Shown here: one piece after another, positions 1 through 10,247 of the stretch
Layout: every line of letters begins with the position of its first letter
Numbering within the stretch: position 1 is the stretch's first letter
Origin: Otatea glauca
Taxonomy: Eukaryota; Streptophyta; Magnoliopsida; Poales; Poaceae
Length of the DNA: 64,000 nt
Assembly (NCBI GenBank): GCA_036346275.1
Contig: JAYEVK010000374.1
Span: forward strand, 185,194 to 249,193
Direction of reading: 5' to 3'
The notes under the pieces: model-generated
Seen by the model: only the letters and a program-made list of their open reading frames with translations
What the model was told of the DNA's origin: nothing
The model's database searches: none
Made by a program: the position numbers and the translations under genes

Positions 1-1230
1 TTTTCCTTGAGATGATACTGGAGGTGGGGGGAGATCTGTTGTGGGCCACAGGGATGAGTTAGACACATTAAACAATGGCCATCGGATGTGGGTGAGTAAA
101 GCTGAGGAAAGATCTGAGAGGTTAATTTTGATGGAGGCAAGTTTCTGGGGACGTTTCGCTGGGTGCATGAAGGTTAGACCATCTCTAGTGGGGTGCATTA
201 TTTGGGGTGGATGTAGAAAAAAATGCTTAGGTGCATTATAAAGGGGTATAGATGTGATTGCTGAAATTTGCTCAGCATTTTCGTAATTAGATGTCCTTCG
301 ATCAAGTATACATAATGCTGTCGGTGATTACATTGCACACGGGGCGGAGACAGGAATTTGGTACGAAGGGAAGTAGACAACGGTCACAAAAAAAAATATC
401 GTAACATCTAATGGCATGAATTGTAAAGCATAACAACATAAGTTTGACGATACAAAAGAAAATTAGATGTCGTAGCATGGATAATAAAACCTAAATATGT
501 ATGGCAACACAGAAGAAAATTACATCATTATTAATTTAAATTTAGCTCTACGACTACCGAGCAAATCGTAAAAGTTAATAATTTTATAATAATTGAACTT
601 CATTGCTGGTTCCTTTTCCATATAGATTACCATTTAATGTCAAAGAAAGTCGTCTCTCATTTTATTTCGAATATGTGTCTGAGAGAATTCGTCTGACTAA
701 GCTGAAGCGGCTACTTTCGAAGTAAAGCTAAGTTTCATGGACTAACTCGTAGCATCGCATCTAATTTCCAAGCATGTAGCAAATAATACCTAAATTAATG
801 ATTTCTACAGATCTTTACCACAAATTGAAGAGCCTAGAAAGTAATACACACAACATAAAATCTACATACTAATGAAATTTACGGAATCGATGCCGATCAT
901 CGTTAGAAACATGAGAAACGTATCCTTGTAACTAGTTCTTTGCCCTTTGTAGTGCAGGGCTAGAGAGTAGCGAGTAGCAACAGTGGCGGCCGGCGGCGCA
1001 GCACAGCGGTCAGCGGCAGGAGCCGGTCACCGTGATGATAATTAGGCTAAGGGCTGTGTCGCGGGCTGGCGGCGTCTCTCGATCAACGACGACGATCGAG
1101 GTCCTCGTCTCCTCGAGGGCTCCAGAAGTTGTTGTGCCTGTGCTCTCTCGTCTCGACTTGTTTGTTCCATCATGGGTAAAAGAAACAGGCTAAAGTTGGA
1201 GGCTGGGCGCAGTTGGGCTTTACCGCTACA
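1..1230. other. Intergenic, no gene recognised
   Basis: AT-rich sequence without a recognisable coding region. A GC-rich patch lies at about 957-1140. The short open frames here are under 75 codons and match no family I know. It is host DNA or old repeat debris to the left of the foldback element. Confidence 0.5.
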
Positions 1231-1640
1231 AGATATGTAGTGCTCCCAGTCTCTCACCATATTTCAGGCTACCGGTGCTTTAATTCCTCAGAAAACGGTT
1301 CAAATGGGCATGAAAAAAATCAAACAAATTTGCATATATAGGGTACAATATAACCTACCATGCCACAAAATTTTAAATCTAAATTCAATCTACATATCGA
1401 GAAAGAAAAAAACAAATTATACTTAAAGGAAATCCGAAATAAAAAGGGGAAAAGATAGAGGCACTGTTCACTGAAATTTCTTTTTTTTATCGATGTGCAG
1501 ATTGAATTTAGATGTGATTTTTTTGGCATGATGGATTATACTGTATCCAATCTATGCAAAAAACATTTATAACCATTTGAACCATTTTTCAAGAAATAGG
1601 AGCATCAACCATGAAGTACGGTGAGAGCACTACATATCTT
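1231..1640. repeat. Foldback (long inverted repeat) element, MITE-like
   Basis: The left arm (about 1231-1400) and the right arm (about 1489-1640) are imperfect reverse complements. Matching blocks include GATATGTAGTGCTC at the outer ends, CGGTTCAAATGG/TGGTTCAAATGG further in, and ATCTAAATTCAATCT next to a loop of roughly 90 nt. No open frame of interest is present. This is typical of a MITE or foldback transposon, and a transcript through it would form a long imperfect hairpin. I could not define a target-site duplication. It ends about 80 bp before the MULE target duplication. Confidence 0.6.
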
Positions 1641-1730
1641 CTCTTTGTGCTGCACCTTCTTGGCCCATATATCGATCGGTCCATATATCTTCAACTATTC
1701 TCCAACACGGCCTTGTACTCAGCGACTGGG

Positions 1731-1940
1731 GAATTTTTTTTTCTTTAATATTTATTTTTATTCTTTTTTTCAAAACTATGCGTCCGAAAAAAAAATGACA
1801 AAAATGCCCCCCGTCGCCCGTGTATGGGGCGATCGCCCCATACACGGGCGATCGGTGCCCTCTGCCGTCAACGCCGTTCGACGCCATTGGTGGGCCCCCC
1901 TGTCGCCCGAGACAGGGGCGATCGGGCGCAGGCCTTTTTT
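1731..1940 (+). repeat. MULE left terminal inverted repeat
   Basis: About 200 bp that reappears inverted at 9960-10182. It contains the T-tract start, the block CAAAACTATGCGTCCGAA, a perfect 38-bp palindrome at 1814-1851 centred on GCGATCGC, and a second GC-rich hairpin (TGTCGCCCGAGACAGGGGCG region, about 1901-1925). Long TIRs of 100-300 bp are usual for MULEs. The palindromes are unusual. Confidence 0.85.
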
Positions 1941-2633
1941 TTTAGTTTTGTTTTGTAATTACTATATGCTTTTTAATATAAACCCCGTAACTTTTGCTAG
2001 GAGTGTCCAAATTAAATGAAACTTGTTTCTAAATTTAAATTTTGGAATGAAGAATTAGAGTGTAAAATAAAAATCCATGTGTTGTTTGCAGAAAAAAAAT
2101 TTTATTTGAGTTCGAATGCTAGGCTCTAACTGTGGATTGTGAAGGAATTATAATGTGTGTTGATCCATAATTCATGAAATAAATAGAATAAGTTACTACA
2201 ACCTTATGCACTTCATTTTTGCAAAAATATCTAAATATGATTGCATTTTGAATAAAAGATGGCTAGTTTAAACCCTTTATAACATTCATTGTTCAAGCAG
2301 TTAGAATAATGTTCGAACGACCTCAAAACTTGATGAACCCGTTTTGTTGCATTCTTGGGCTTGCATAGGTTACAATTATGTAAAAATATTTAGATGTCAC
2401 TTTAGGCTGCACTATTTTATTGTTGTCCGAACATGCAATCGGTAAAACATGAAAATTGCCGTATCTTTCGCAAACGATGGTAAAACTCGATGAAATCAAA
2501 TCTGACGAACTGAAAATGCTATAACCTATCTCGATGGAGAAAAATAACATCATTTGGGACAACTGGAGCAGTAGGACATATACGAGCCCTCCGGACAATG
2601 AGCATACTCTTGAAGGTTGGGCATGACTGCTTA

Positions 2634-3262
2634 TTACGACTTAAAACTAAAAGGAGTACCACGAACAAAGAAAACCAAAGTTAACACCAGACGTCTATTG
2701 AGTGCTTCGAGGCCACTTCCCATTCGCCCATGCCTCCGGCGGGGCTTCTCTGGCACGTCGCGCCCTCTCTCGTTTCCTCTCTCTCTCTCGGCCTCCTTCT
2801 CCTCCGCTTCCTTCCTACATGCCTCCTCGCGTGCGGCATCGCGTTGTTCTTGAAACCGCGATGAACTCATCCTGCCGGTTGGCTTGGTCAAGAAGCCGTT
2901 GGTCCTCGGGTTGATCTCCGTATCAAACCATCGCTCAAATTCACGATGGCGGAGGTGATCGCATGAAACGTAAATTAGCAAAGTTTCATTCACAAATATT
3001 ATGTAACCCCGTACGATTGTTACCATGCGGCGATCCTTCAGGCTCTTCTCCGGCGGATCGAAGGCGTAGTTGCGGCACTTCCAATACCTCCTCTTCCAAG
3101 TTGAAATTTCCCAAGAGCGGACAAGCCTGCAAAGATCTCGCACATACACATGGGTGCTACTGACCCACGAGGTAGGAAGAGATCTTGGTACGCTAAATTC
3201 GCGGCATGCACTTGCTTCTTCCTTTGCCTTCCCTTACCCTTTGCACTTGCACGCCTCGGCAT
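2634..3262 (-). pseudogene. GRF-type zinc-finger protein of the MULE (frameshifted)
   Basis: The minus-strand frame starts MPRRASAKGKG at 3262, a basic leader. About 40 residues later a Cys-x-Cys pair appears. After a one-base shift the second frame continues CRLVRSW..TWKRRYWKCRNY..DPPEK, which fits the CxC..C..[GR]R.[FY].C layout of GRF/plant-transposon zinc fingers. A possible short intron (about 2946-3024) separates this from DHLRHREFERWFDTEIN, followed by a charged Glu/Arg-rich coiled-coil tail (EEACRKEAEEKEAER). The C-terminal region is cut by stops near 2634. In MULE and PMD proteins this module normally follows the PMD part, and here it sits just downstream of it. It probably binds nucleic acid, but its exact role is unknown. 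Confidence 0.5.
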
Positions 3263-3338
3263 TTTCGATTGATGCTCACCCTCTATTCTTTCTCCCGCTA
3301 TTCTTTGCGAGACCGCTTGTGAGAACGAATGTTATAAA

Positions 3339-3442
3339 GGGCGATATCGCCGGGTATGGAGCGATCGCCTCATATTTGGCGATCGCCCCATGTAAGCGAT
3401 CGCCTCACATTAGGCGATCGCCCCTACTAGAGGCGATAGGTG
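3339..3442. repeat. Cluster of GCGATCGC palindromes inside the MULE
   Basis: Four or five imperfect copies of GGCGATCGCC occur within about 100 bp, separated by variable AT-rich words. They resemble the core of the palindromes in both TIRs (1831, 10079). The cluster lies between the GRF-like ORF and the PMD gene, about 100 bp upstream of the GRF-like start on the minus strand. It may be a displaced copy of TIR sequence or a transposase-binding or regulatory array. Confidence 0.6.
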
Positions 3443-3559
3443 TACCAAACGTTGGTGTGTTGTCACGTCGTGTGGCATAGGCAAGCAATGCATAAATGAT
3501 TTGAACAATTTATAGTGATAACGTGTCATGTTACTAACTCGGGAGTTATACAATGTGTC

Positions 3560-6110
3560 TTGAACGTAAAGCCATTACAAAAATACATCCGTACAACAAG
3601 TCAATCACGCCACGCTTCCTAATCGGCCCGTGTAAGTGCGTGAGTGGCGACGCGACGGACGTCCCTCCTAGGCCGCCTGCGCGCAGCGAGAAGTAGTCTT
3701 GCGCGGCGAGGCCAAGTCCTGTGGCGACGCACCCAGAGCCGAGAGGGTCGAGGTAGTCGGTCGAAAGGTACTCCTCCGTGTCGAACTCGTCGCCGAAGGC
3801 TCGTCGAAACCACCAGGGTCCGCTGGGCGCGGACGACGAGGAGCCTCCGCAGCCCACCGCCCCACCGCCGCTGCGTGGGAGCGTAGCGAGGAACCGGCAG
3901 TGGTAGGGCGAGACGGAAGGAGCCTCCCACCCCTCGTCCCCGCTGCTGCTGCGTGGGAGCGTAGCGAGGAACCGACGGGGTAGGGCGAGACACGAAGGAG
4001 CCTCGTCGACCCACTATCCCCCTGCGGTGCGTGGGGCGTGACGGGCACCGGGGTAGGGCGAGTCTTTGGGGCGAAGTGGCGTGGTGTCTGCGTCCGCCGA
4101 CGTCTCCGCGCCCTCGGCGGTGGCCAGCGAGCCAACCGCCTCACCGTAGCGAGGACCCGACCCCAAGCCGTCTCGGACTCGGTGGTGGTCACTGATGCCC
4201 CCTAGGCGCGTCAACATGGACACACCTCCACCTCAATCTCCGCCAAAGCCGAGTCCGCATGTAACGCCGATTGGTATTACGTAAGTTACATGAAAAAGAC
4301 GTGCCCATGTAGGTTCGATTGCGACTTATCGAGGCGTTGTCCTCCGGGACATCTCGTGAAGGGTGCGTGTCCGCTAACGATGCATGCCGCGGCGACGACG
4401 GTCCGTGTGTACCCCACCCCGAGGCGAGTCTTGGGCGAACCACTCCATGTACCGATCGTACATGTCATGGTCGACGGCCGGGTCTCGGTGACCCTCTCAT
4501 CGAGTCGGCGCCCCACCGCAGGCCCATGGCGCATACGGGCGCGAATCGAGAGCCCACCGCAGCACCCATCCGGTCATCCCGCAATGCAAAAGCGATAAGT
4601 ACACACCACATTAATTTCGCAAAGATGCGGAGTAGTAGGATCGGGGCAAGTACACATGGCGCCACGTGCGACAACGTGACGGCGGCAAAGGAAAGGGCTG
4701 GAACAGCCGAATCGCCGCAAAGACTCGGTGCGGGAGTACTCCTCGACACAAAGGTCAAAGACGAGCACCTTACGGGTGAGCCAAAGGCCTCATCTCGCGT
4801 GCAAAGCACGGAGACCCGTGAGGTGCTCGGGCGTGACGTCGTCGCGGTGTATGGCGCCCACCGCACGCCTCGTCGTGGAGGCGGTCGAACTCCGAACGAA
4901 CTCGATAGGACCTCCTCACTGTCGGCGCGCGAACCTCCGCCGCGAGGAAATAAGAAATGGCGAAGGTTATTCAAGTGCGTTAGTGGGGAAAAAGATACGA
5001 GGGAGCATACCTGTCGTCGGACCCAGTAGTGGCCCATGGTGGGCCAGTCCACCGGGTCGTCTCCGTAAAGCTCCTCGGGGTACGGTGTCGTGTTAACAAC
5101 AGGCCTGTCGACGGAGAAGCGCTCCCAAGACCACAACTGGAGGAGTAGGACGCAACCTGACATCGTTGCGTCGTGCTCCGCCCGAGAGACGGCTCGCACA
5201 GACCTCTGTACGTCGCCGCAAGCACAGCTGAGGCCCACGACCACTGCATCACCTGTTTACAAGGGGGGAGTTAGACGTGCTCCGCTGAGACGAGATTGGA
5301 ACTGAGTGTGTTACCTCATCCACCGGGGTGTCGGCGATGTGCTGGGCGTACTCGATCAGGTGACGGTCCACCGTGTTCCCGTGGGAGGACGGGAACATCA
5401 CCCAACCGAACAACAACAGGAGGTATGCCTCCAAGTGGCGGGCCACGTCCGCCTCCTCCGCGTGCGGGTGGAGAAGCTGAGCCTGCAGCGTTCGCAACAA
5501 ACATTATCAGCAACTTGGCGCTTCTATTTTAATTCTCAAAGAAAGAGGTACTCACCGTGAACTGAAGCAGCCACGCCTTCGTCGGTCCGTGGCGCTCAGC
5601 CTCCCTAAGGGGCTGGTAGGGGGCTGCCCGGGGGTGCCGCTGCACCTCGGCGAAACGCGCGGACAACTCGGCGTGCCACGTGACGGAGGCGTCGTGCGGC
5701 ACGACTGCTGGACCCGCACAGGGGAGGCCTAAGAGGTACGACACGTCCTGCAGCGTCGGAGCCATCTCTCCGTCACGGAAGGTGGGCGTGTCGTCTCGGT
5801 CTCCACCGGTCCACGAGCGCGCCAGCGAGGACCGGTCGCACCGAACCGCGGGACCTCCTTGCCCGCTAACGGGGCAGTCACCTGCTCCACCATCCTACAA
5901 AGAGGAAGTAAGCCAGCCGCTCGCAACCTGCATGTAGTGCAATGCGTCGTTAGAATTGCATTCACAAGTAAGTACATGTACGTAAAAGAGTGCAAGCGTT
6001 GGCAGCTTACCGTGGAACCCAGCGTGGGTCGATGCGAAGCAGCTCGTTGGGCACCCGAGGTCGGAGTGTCCCTAGCTCTCGGTTCTCCTCTGCGGAGTAC
6101 CTAGACCGGT
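3560..6110 (-). pseudogene. Plant mobile domain (PMD, MAIN-like) protein of the MULE
   Basis: The minus-strand exons read in order as a PMD (PF10536-like) protein. An N-terminal part ends PNELLRIDPRWVP (about 6110-6010). Then come FRDGEMAPTLQDVSYLLGLP (about 5780-5710), an exon ending at 5556, exon 5482-5315 (LEAYLLLLFGWVMF..HLIEYAQHIADTPVDE) and exon 5252-5011 (QWSWASAVLAATYRGLC..LLLQLWSWERF..MGHYWVRRQ). The introns between them have clear GT-AG borders (donor at 5555 and acceptor at 5483; donor at 5314 and acceptor at 5253). A frameshift splits the last of these exons. Weaker PMD-like sequence (MYDRYMEWFAQDSP, near 4440) and a Ser/Pro/Arg-rich tail with in-frame repeats run on to about 3560. 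PMD proteins occur both as host genes (MAIN/MAIL, needed for silencing and meristem maintenance) and inside transposons. This one is clearly transposon-borne. Confidence 0.75.
3871..4104 (-). repeat. 78-bp tandem repeat, three copies
   Basis: The block CTGCGTGGGAGCGTAGCGAG recurs with a 78-bp step at 3871 and 3949. A degenerate third copy begins at about 4026. Because 78 is 26 codons, the repeat keeps frame, and on the minus strand it encodes a repeated peptide ending RYAPTQ. It lies in the variable C-terminal tail of the PMD gene. Confidence 0.7.
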
Positions 6111-6489
6111 GGTCGATCGACGGTCACGCCCAGCAGACTCGAGGCAAGGTCGCGCCATCGTGGCTCGTTAGAAAGCAAATACAATAAATTTGTCGGAATT
6201 ACATGTGCACACAAAATGAAATGCGAAATAACTAATTGTACCATACTCATCAAACAATACAACCAAGTGCGAGAGAGCAAAAAACTCATATTACAAACAT
6301 ACGAAAGACAACGACATGTTCGACGAGGCACACAACGTCGAGAATTACATTATCCTCATAGCTACTAATCGGTACATCAAGAATTACATGATGCGAAAAA
6401 TAACTTACCAAGACATTGAAAATTACATCGATCATTACAACTTACATCACAACTTACGGTCCATTGAAAAATACAAGATGGGAACAACA

Positions 6490-9052
6490 TGGAAAATTAC
6501 ATTATCCGCGGTTGCGACGCGCCTCGGACTCGTCCATATCGTTCCGAATGCGCCTTGTCCTTCGACGTCCGACCTTCAGCTTCAACATTCGGATTTCCGG
6601 TACCCATCGATGGTCCGGAGGGGGGGCTGTTGTGAACGATCCGTCCACTCGGTACCCGTACACCTCGTGATGCCACGTGTTGAGAACGCTATGCTTGTAG
6701 TAGTACGGGGAGACGAACGGACGACAGGATTGATGCGTCTCGGTGGCTGCGGCAATGACGTGCGAGCACGGCAAGTGCAGCAGGCGTGGTTTCTGGCAGA
6801 GCACTCGCAATCACCGCCGGAGTATGCACAGATGGGAAGTCCTCTCCGGTGGGCACCCTGCGACCTCGGTCACCGCGATGCACGTGGTATCTCCGTTCCA
6901 CGCCACTCTCCTGTAACCCGATGTGCTGCGCCTTTCTTGTTTTCTTGGACATGTAGGTAGACACAACAGATTGAGTAAGACGATCGATTGTCCGACATAC
7001 ATCTTTGTGGAGGTCTTGTATCGCTCAATGAAATATCTCTATGTCCCTAATAAGACACCCTCAACTATACCCACCGATGGAAGGCATCTAGTGCCTTTCA
7101 TTACCGATTGTAAATCTCCGCCAGTTCGTTGTCATGATCCCATAACGCGAGCCGCCTCATCGTCGTGAAGGACCATTTATCCAAAGGCTCATATCGTATC
7201 CAATCGGTGAAACTCTTTATCTTGGTACCCGCCCACGTCGGATGTTTGGGGGTGCATCGGCCGCTTATAAGGCCGTGGGGTCCTCTCCTTGCTCATGGTA
7301 CACCATCGGGTTCCTTGATGAACTAGCGGTACCTCTCGGATCCATTGATTGCTTCTTCGTTAGTTCGCCCAACGTCTTCCAAAGCGCGTCGAACTTCCTC
7401 CGTTGGTTCTGTTTGCACAGCGCTTGAACATGTTCATAAGCTCCTTGTTCTGAGCCGACGGAAAAAATTGGCACCCATGTGCCTCATGCACCACCGCTCC
7501 TCGGATCCGCCACTTTGTTGCTCCCACGACGGCGGACCCTTGTTGCATATCCACGATCGCCCTTAGCAGCCTCGCATGTCGGTCATGGATGACACAAACA
7601 TCGAACTGTCGAGAACAATCGCCACTTCACTCTTTCAAGGAACCAGCATCACTCTCCGTGTTTTCCCCTCCACGAATGCCAACGCAACCGATAGAACACG
7701 GTTGTTGGCATCCACCGCGATCGCAGATTAGAATCGCCCTTGTACTTCCCGTGAGGAATGTGCCGTCCATGCAAAGGACCAAGGCGGCGTCTTAACGCAT
7801 TTATGCATGCGCCAGGCGAAGAATGCACGCAATACCCACTTCGGTGCACGCACCACCCGCAGGAACTCCGCAAGGTCGATGGATGTACCGGGGTTCCTTT
7901 GTGCGATTGCCACGAGCAAGTGGGAATATTCTCGTCTGAAGCCTCGACGTCCCGAACCGTATTTTCGAGTGTCCTTTTGCTCTCCATGCCTTTGCGTAGC
8001 TAATCTTGTCTTGAAACCTCTCCTCCACGGCCGTGATAATAGATCGAGGTGCGGATGGGGATTGTCCACGATCGACCATAAACACATTTGCCACCCAAGT
8101 GGACGACAGATTGCGGTGTCCTTGCTCCGCTTCTTTCATTTCAGATTATGCTCCATCACTATGGAGCATTTCCGAGAGTCCGTCCACTTCCACGGTATGC
8201 ATGCACCCGCCATGGGCACGAATCAACTACGCACTTCACGTCGTAGTCCTTCTTGCCGACTCCACAACCCCGAATTGCCGCCGAGAGACATTGCCCAAGA
8301 TTTCACCGCATCCATCACAGCCTCCTTGTCTTTATATATGGCCCCTGCGTCACCTCGTTCTCACGATACTCCCATGCATCAATGTTCCTTCATTCATCGT
8401 TAGGTCTTGAAATTGTAATTGGTCCACGCACTGGATAGGCACCTCGGGCGTTGTCCTCCTCGTCGGAGTGCTCACCATCGAGGACTTCCTCATCCGCACG
8501 GTCCTCCTCTTCCATCAGTCAACAATGTCCTCCACCTCCTCCCCTCGTCGGCCACCTCGCGCCTCCACCGCTCTCTCTCGCCCCGGTCCCTTCGCCACCG
8601 CCGAGCCTCGTGCTCCTCGTCTCCGGGCTCCTCGCCGCCTTCCTCTTCGCATCCTTCTACATTTGATGTCCCCTCCGCCGTAATGTCCACCCCGACATCA
8701 CGAACTTGCGACACCGATGGAGCTACTGGGTAGCATCAGACCAACAACATGAGCGCCAACCCCGCTCTACAGCAAAACCAACATAACTCCTCCATGTTGA
8801 CGCCGAGTTAATAGGAATCAACTCTCCGTAAAAACGGTCTTGCGCTCGGCTCACTCTCTGCTCGACTGCAACCGAACAATCCGAGCATCCAAATGAACAT
8901 CCGAGACATCCACTCCAACAAAACCTCAGATGTCCTATCGCCGGCTCGCATATGCCCGCACGACTCTTGAAAATGATGATAGATCCACCCCATCCGCCCC
9001 GTGCTATCTCCCCATCTCCATAAAATATTTGGAAATACAATTTCTCCGACAT
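6490..9052 (-). pseudogene. MuDR-type MULE transposase (frameshifted)
   Basis: The protein starts MSEKLYFQIFYGDGEI at 9052, the typical N-terminus of grass MURA-like proteins. Next come an acidic linker (8720-8430), the block WEYRENEV..IYKDKEAVMDAV (about 8350), and SYAKAWRAK..FG (about 8010). The catalytic core has CMDGTFLTGK, with the first DDE Asp, at about 7775-7740, and AVDANNRVLSVALAFVEGE just after it in a shifted frame. ALCKQNQRRKFDALWKTLGELT lies near 7400 and RYGIMTTN near 7130. The SWIM zinc finger KPRLLHLPCSHVIAA is at about 6790-6745, and the usual tail HHEVYGYRVDGSFTTAPP and RMLKLKVGRRRTRRIRNDMDE at 6680-6520. Several one-base shifts break the frame. At least one, GGGCGATT where GGGCAGATT is expected near 7730, is a CAG to CG change. 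Confidence 0.85.
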
Positions 9053-9092
9053 GCCGCAACGTCCGACGGAAAAATATTACTCTAAAATACAA

Positions 9093-9760
9093 TACTGATC
9101 TGAAATTTCTAAAAACTAAATACTACATTAAAGTTCTAAATATGAATCATGACATTAAATTTCTAAACAACACTATCCGAGAAATTGTAAACGCTACACA
9201 ATCCTAAATTTTCTAAACACTACAATAAATTTGTAACGTACTTAATACTATACTGATCTGAAATTTCTAAAAACTAAATAGTACATTAAAGTTCTAAATA
9301 TGAACTGCGACATTAAATTTCTAAACAACACTATCCGAGAAATTGTAAACGCTACACAATCCTAAATTTTCTAAACACTACAATAAATTTCTAAGAATAA
9401 AAATAAATTTGTAACGTACTTAATACTATACTGATCTCAAATTTCTAAAACTAAATAGTACATTAAAGTTCTAAATATGAATCATGACATTAAATTTCTA
9501 AACAACACTATCCGAGAAAATGTAAACCCTACACAATCCTAAATTTTCTAAACACTACAATAAATTTCTAATACTACAATAAATTTGTAACGTACTTAAT
9601 ACTATACATTCCTCAAATTTCTAAAAACTAAATACTACATTAAAGTTCTAAACGCTACACAATCCTAAATTCGACTGAATATTACATGCTACATTAGAAT
9701 TCTAATAACAAACAGTCCTACAGTATTTTCTAAACACTACAAAATCGTAAAATTCCTAAA
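9093..9760. repeat. Tandem repeat of 158-178 bp, about four copies
   Basis: Copies begin at 9093, 9251, 9429 and 9605 (TACTGATCTGAAATTTCTAA or close variants). The step is 158 bp once and 176-178 bp twice. The difference is an extra 20-bp AT-rich word present in some copies. It lies between the transposase start and the right TIR, that is, in the transposase promoter or 5' flank. Confidence 0.85.
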
Positions 9761-9814
9761 TAATAGATTTATAAAATTTGTAAAAAATACCTTCGCAGAA
9801 ACGACGAATCGACT

Positions 9815-9915
9815 TTTTTCCCTTTTTCTTCTTCTTTCTCTTCTTTTCTTCTTCTTCTTTTTCTTCTTCTTTTTTCTTCTTCTTTCTCTTCTTCTTTCTC
9901 TTTCTCTTTTCTCTT
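9815..9915. repeat. CTT/TTC polypyrimidine microsatellite
   Basis: A nearly pure pyrimidine stretch built from CTT and TTC units, ending just before the right TIR. The minus strand is correspondingly Lys/Glu/Arg-codon-rich, which produces a spurious open frame. Confidence 0.8.
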
Positions 9916-9959
9916 CGTTTGCTTCTACCCTCATTTCGCGCTGAGCGAAGCGGGGCTTT

Positions 9960-10182
9960 AAAGCCACTGTCGCCTCGCTCGGCGATCGCCTGTCTCGGCG
10001 ACAGGGGGCACAGGTAACGGCGTGTGCTCTGCTGACGGCGAGGGAACAGCAGAGGGAGCTATCGCCCGTGTATGGGGCGATCGCCCCATACACGGGCGAC
10101 CGGGGGGTATTTTCGTAAAATTTTAATTCGGACGCATAGTTTTGAAAAAAAGAATAAAAAAATATTAAAGAAAAAAAAATTC
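9960..10182 (-). repeat. MULE right terminal inverted repeat
   Basis: Inverted counterpart of 1731-1940. It has the same T/A-tract end, the same CGGACGCATAGTTTTGA block and the same 36-bp palindrome (10063-10098). The inner GC-rich hairpin (CTGTCTCGGCGACAGG, about 9989-10004) is also kept. Confidence 0.85.
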
Positions 10183-10247
10183 GCGACTGGGTTCGTGAAC
10201 AATGGGCGCGTTTTGCTCGCGATTGGAGGCTGGTTCGTCTTTGTAGC

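Larger units (their letters stand above)
1731..10182 (-). mobile_element. Mutator-like element (MULE), complete but decayed, three genes
   Basis: The element starts GAATTTTTTTTT and ends with its inverse. It is bounded by a perfect 9-bp direct repeat, GCGACTGGG, at 1722-1730 and 10183-10191. Nine-base target duplications are the hallmark of Mutator elements. All recognisable genes read leftward on the minus strand, in the order transposase (about 9052-6490), PMD protein (about 6110-3560), and GRF-like zinc-finger protein (3262-2634). Each carries frameshifts, so the copy is probably not autonomous now, unless some shifts are sequencing errors (see findings). Length is 8,452 bp. The perfect TSD says the element has stayed put since insertion. 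Confidence 0.9.

Noticed and set aside
1831..1838. GCGATCGC words resembling cyanobacterial HIP1 sites
   Set aside because: Confined to the MULE ends and one internal cluster. Everything else in the window is plant nuclear, so there is no sign of cyanobacterial DNA.
4319..5244. Long open frames on both strands (236 and 259 codons)
   Set aside because: GC-rich shadow frames across exons and introns of the PMD gene. The PMD reading frame and GT-AG borders explain the region better.
9093..9760. Regular direct repeats, CRISPR-like at first sight
   Set aside because: The repeats are 158-178 bp and continuous, without unique spacers or cas genes, in a plant-type transposon.
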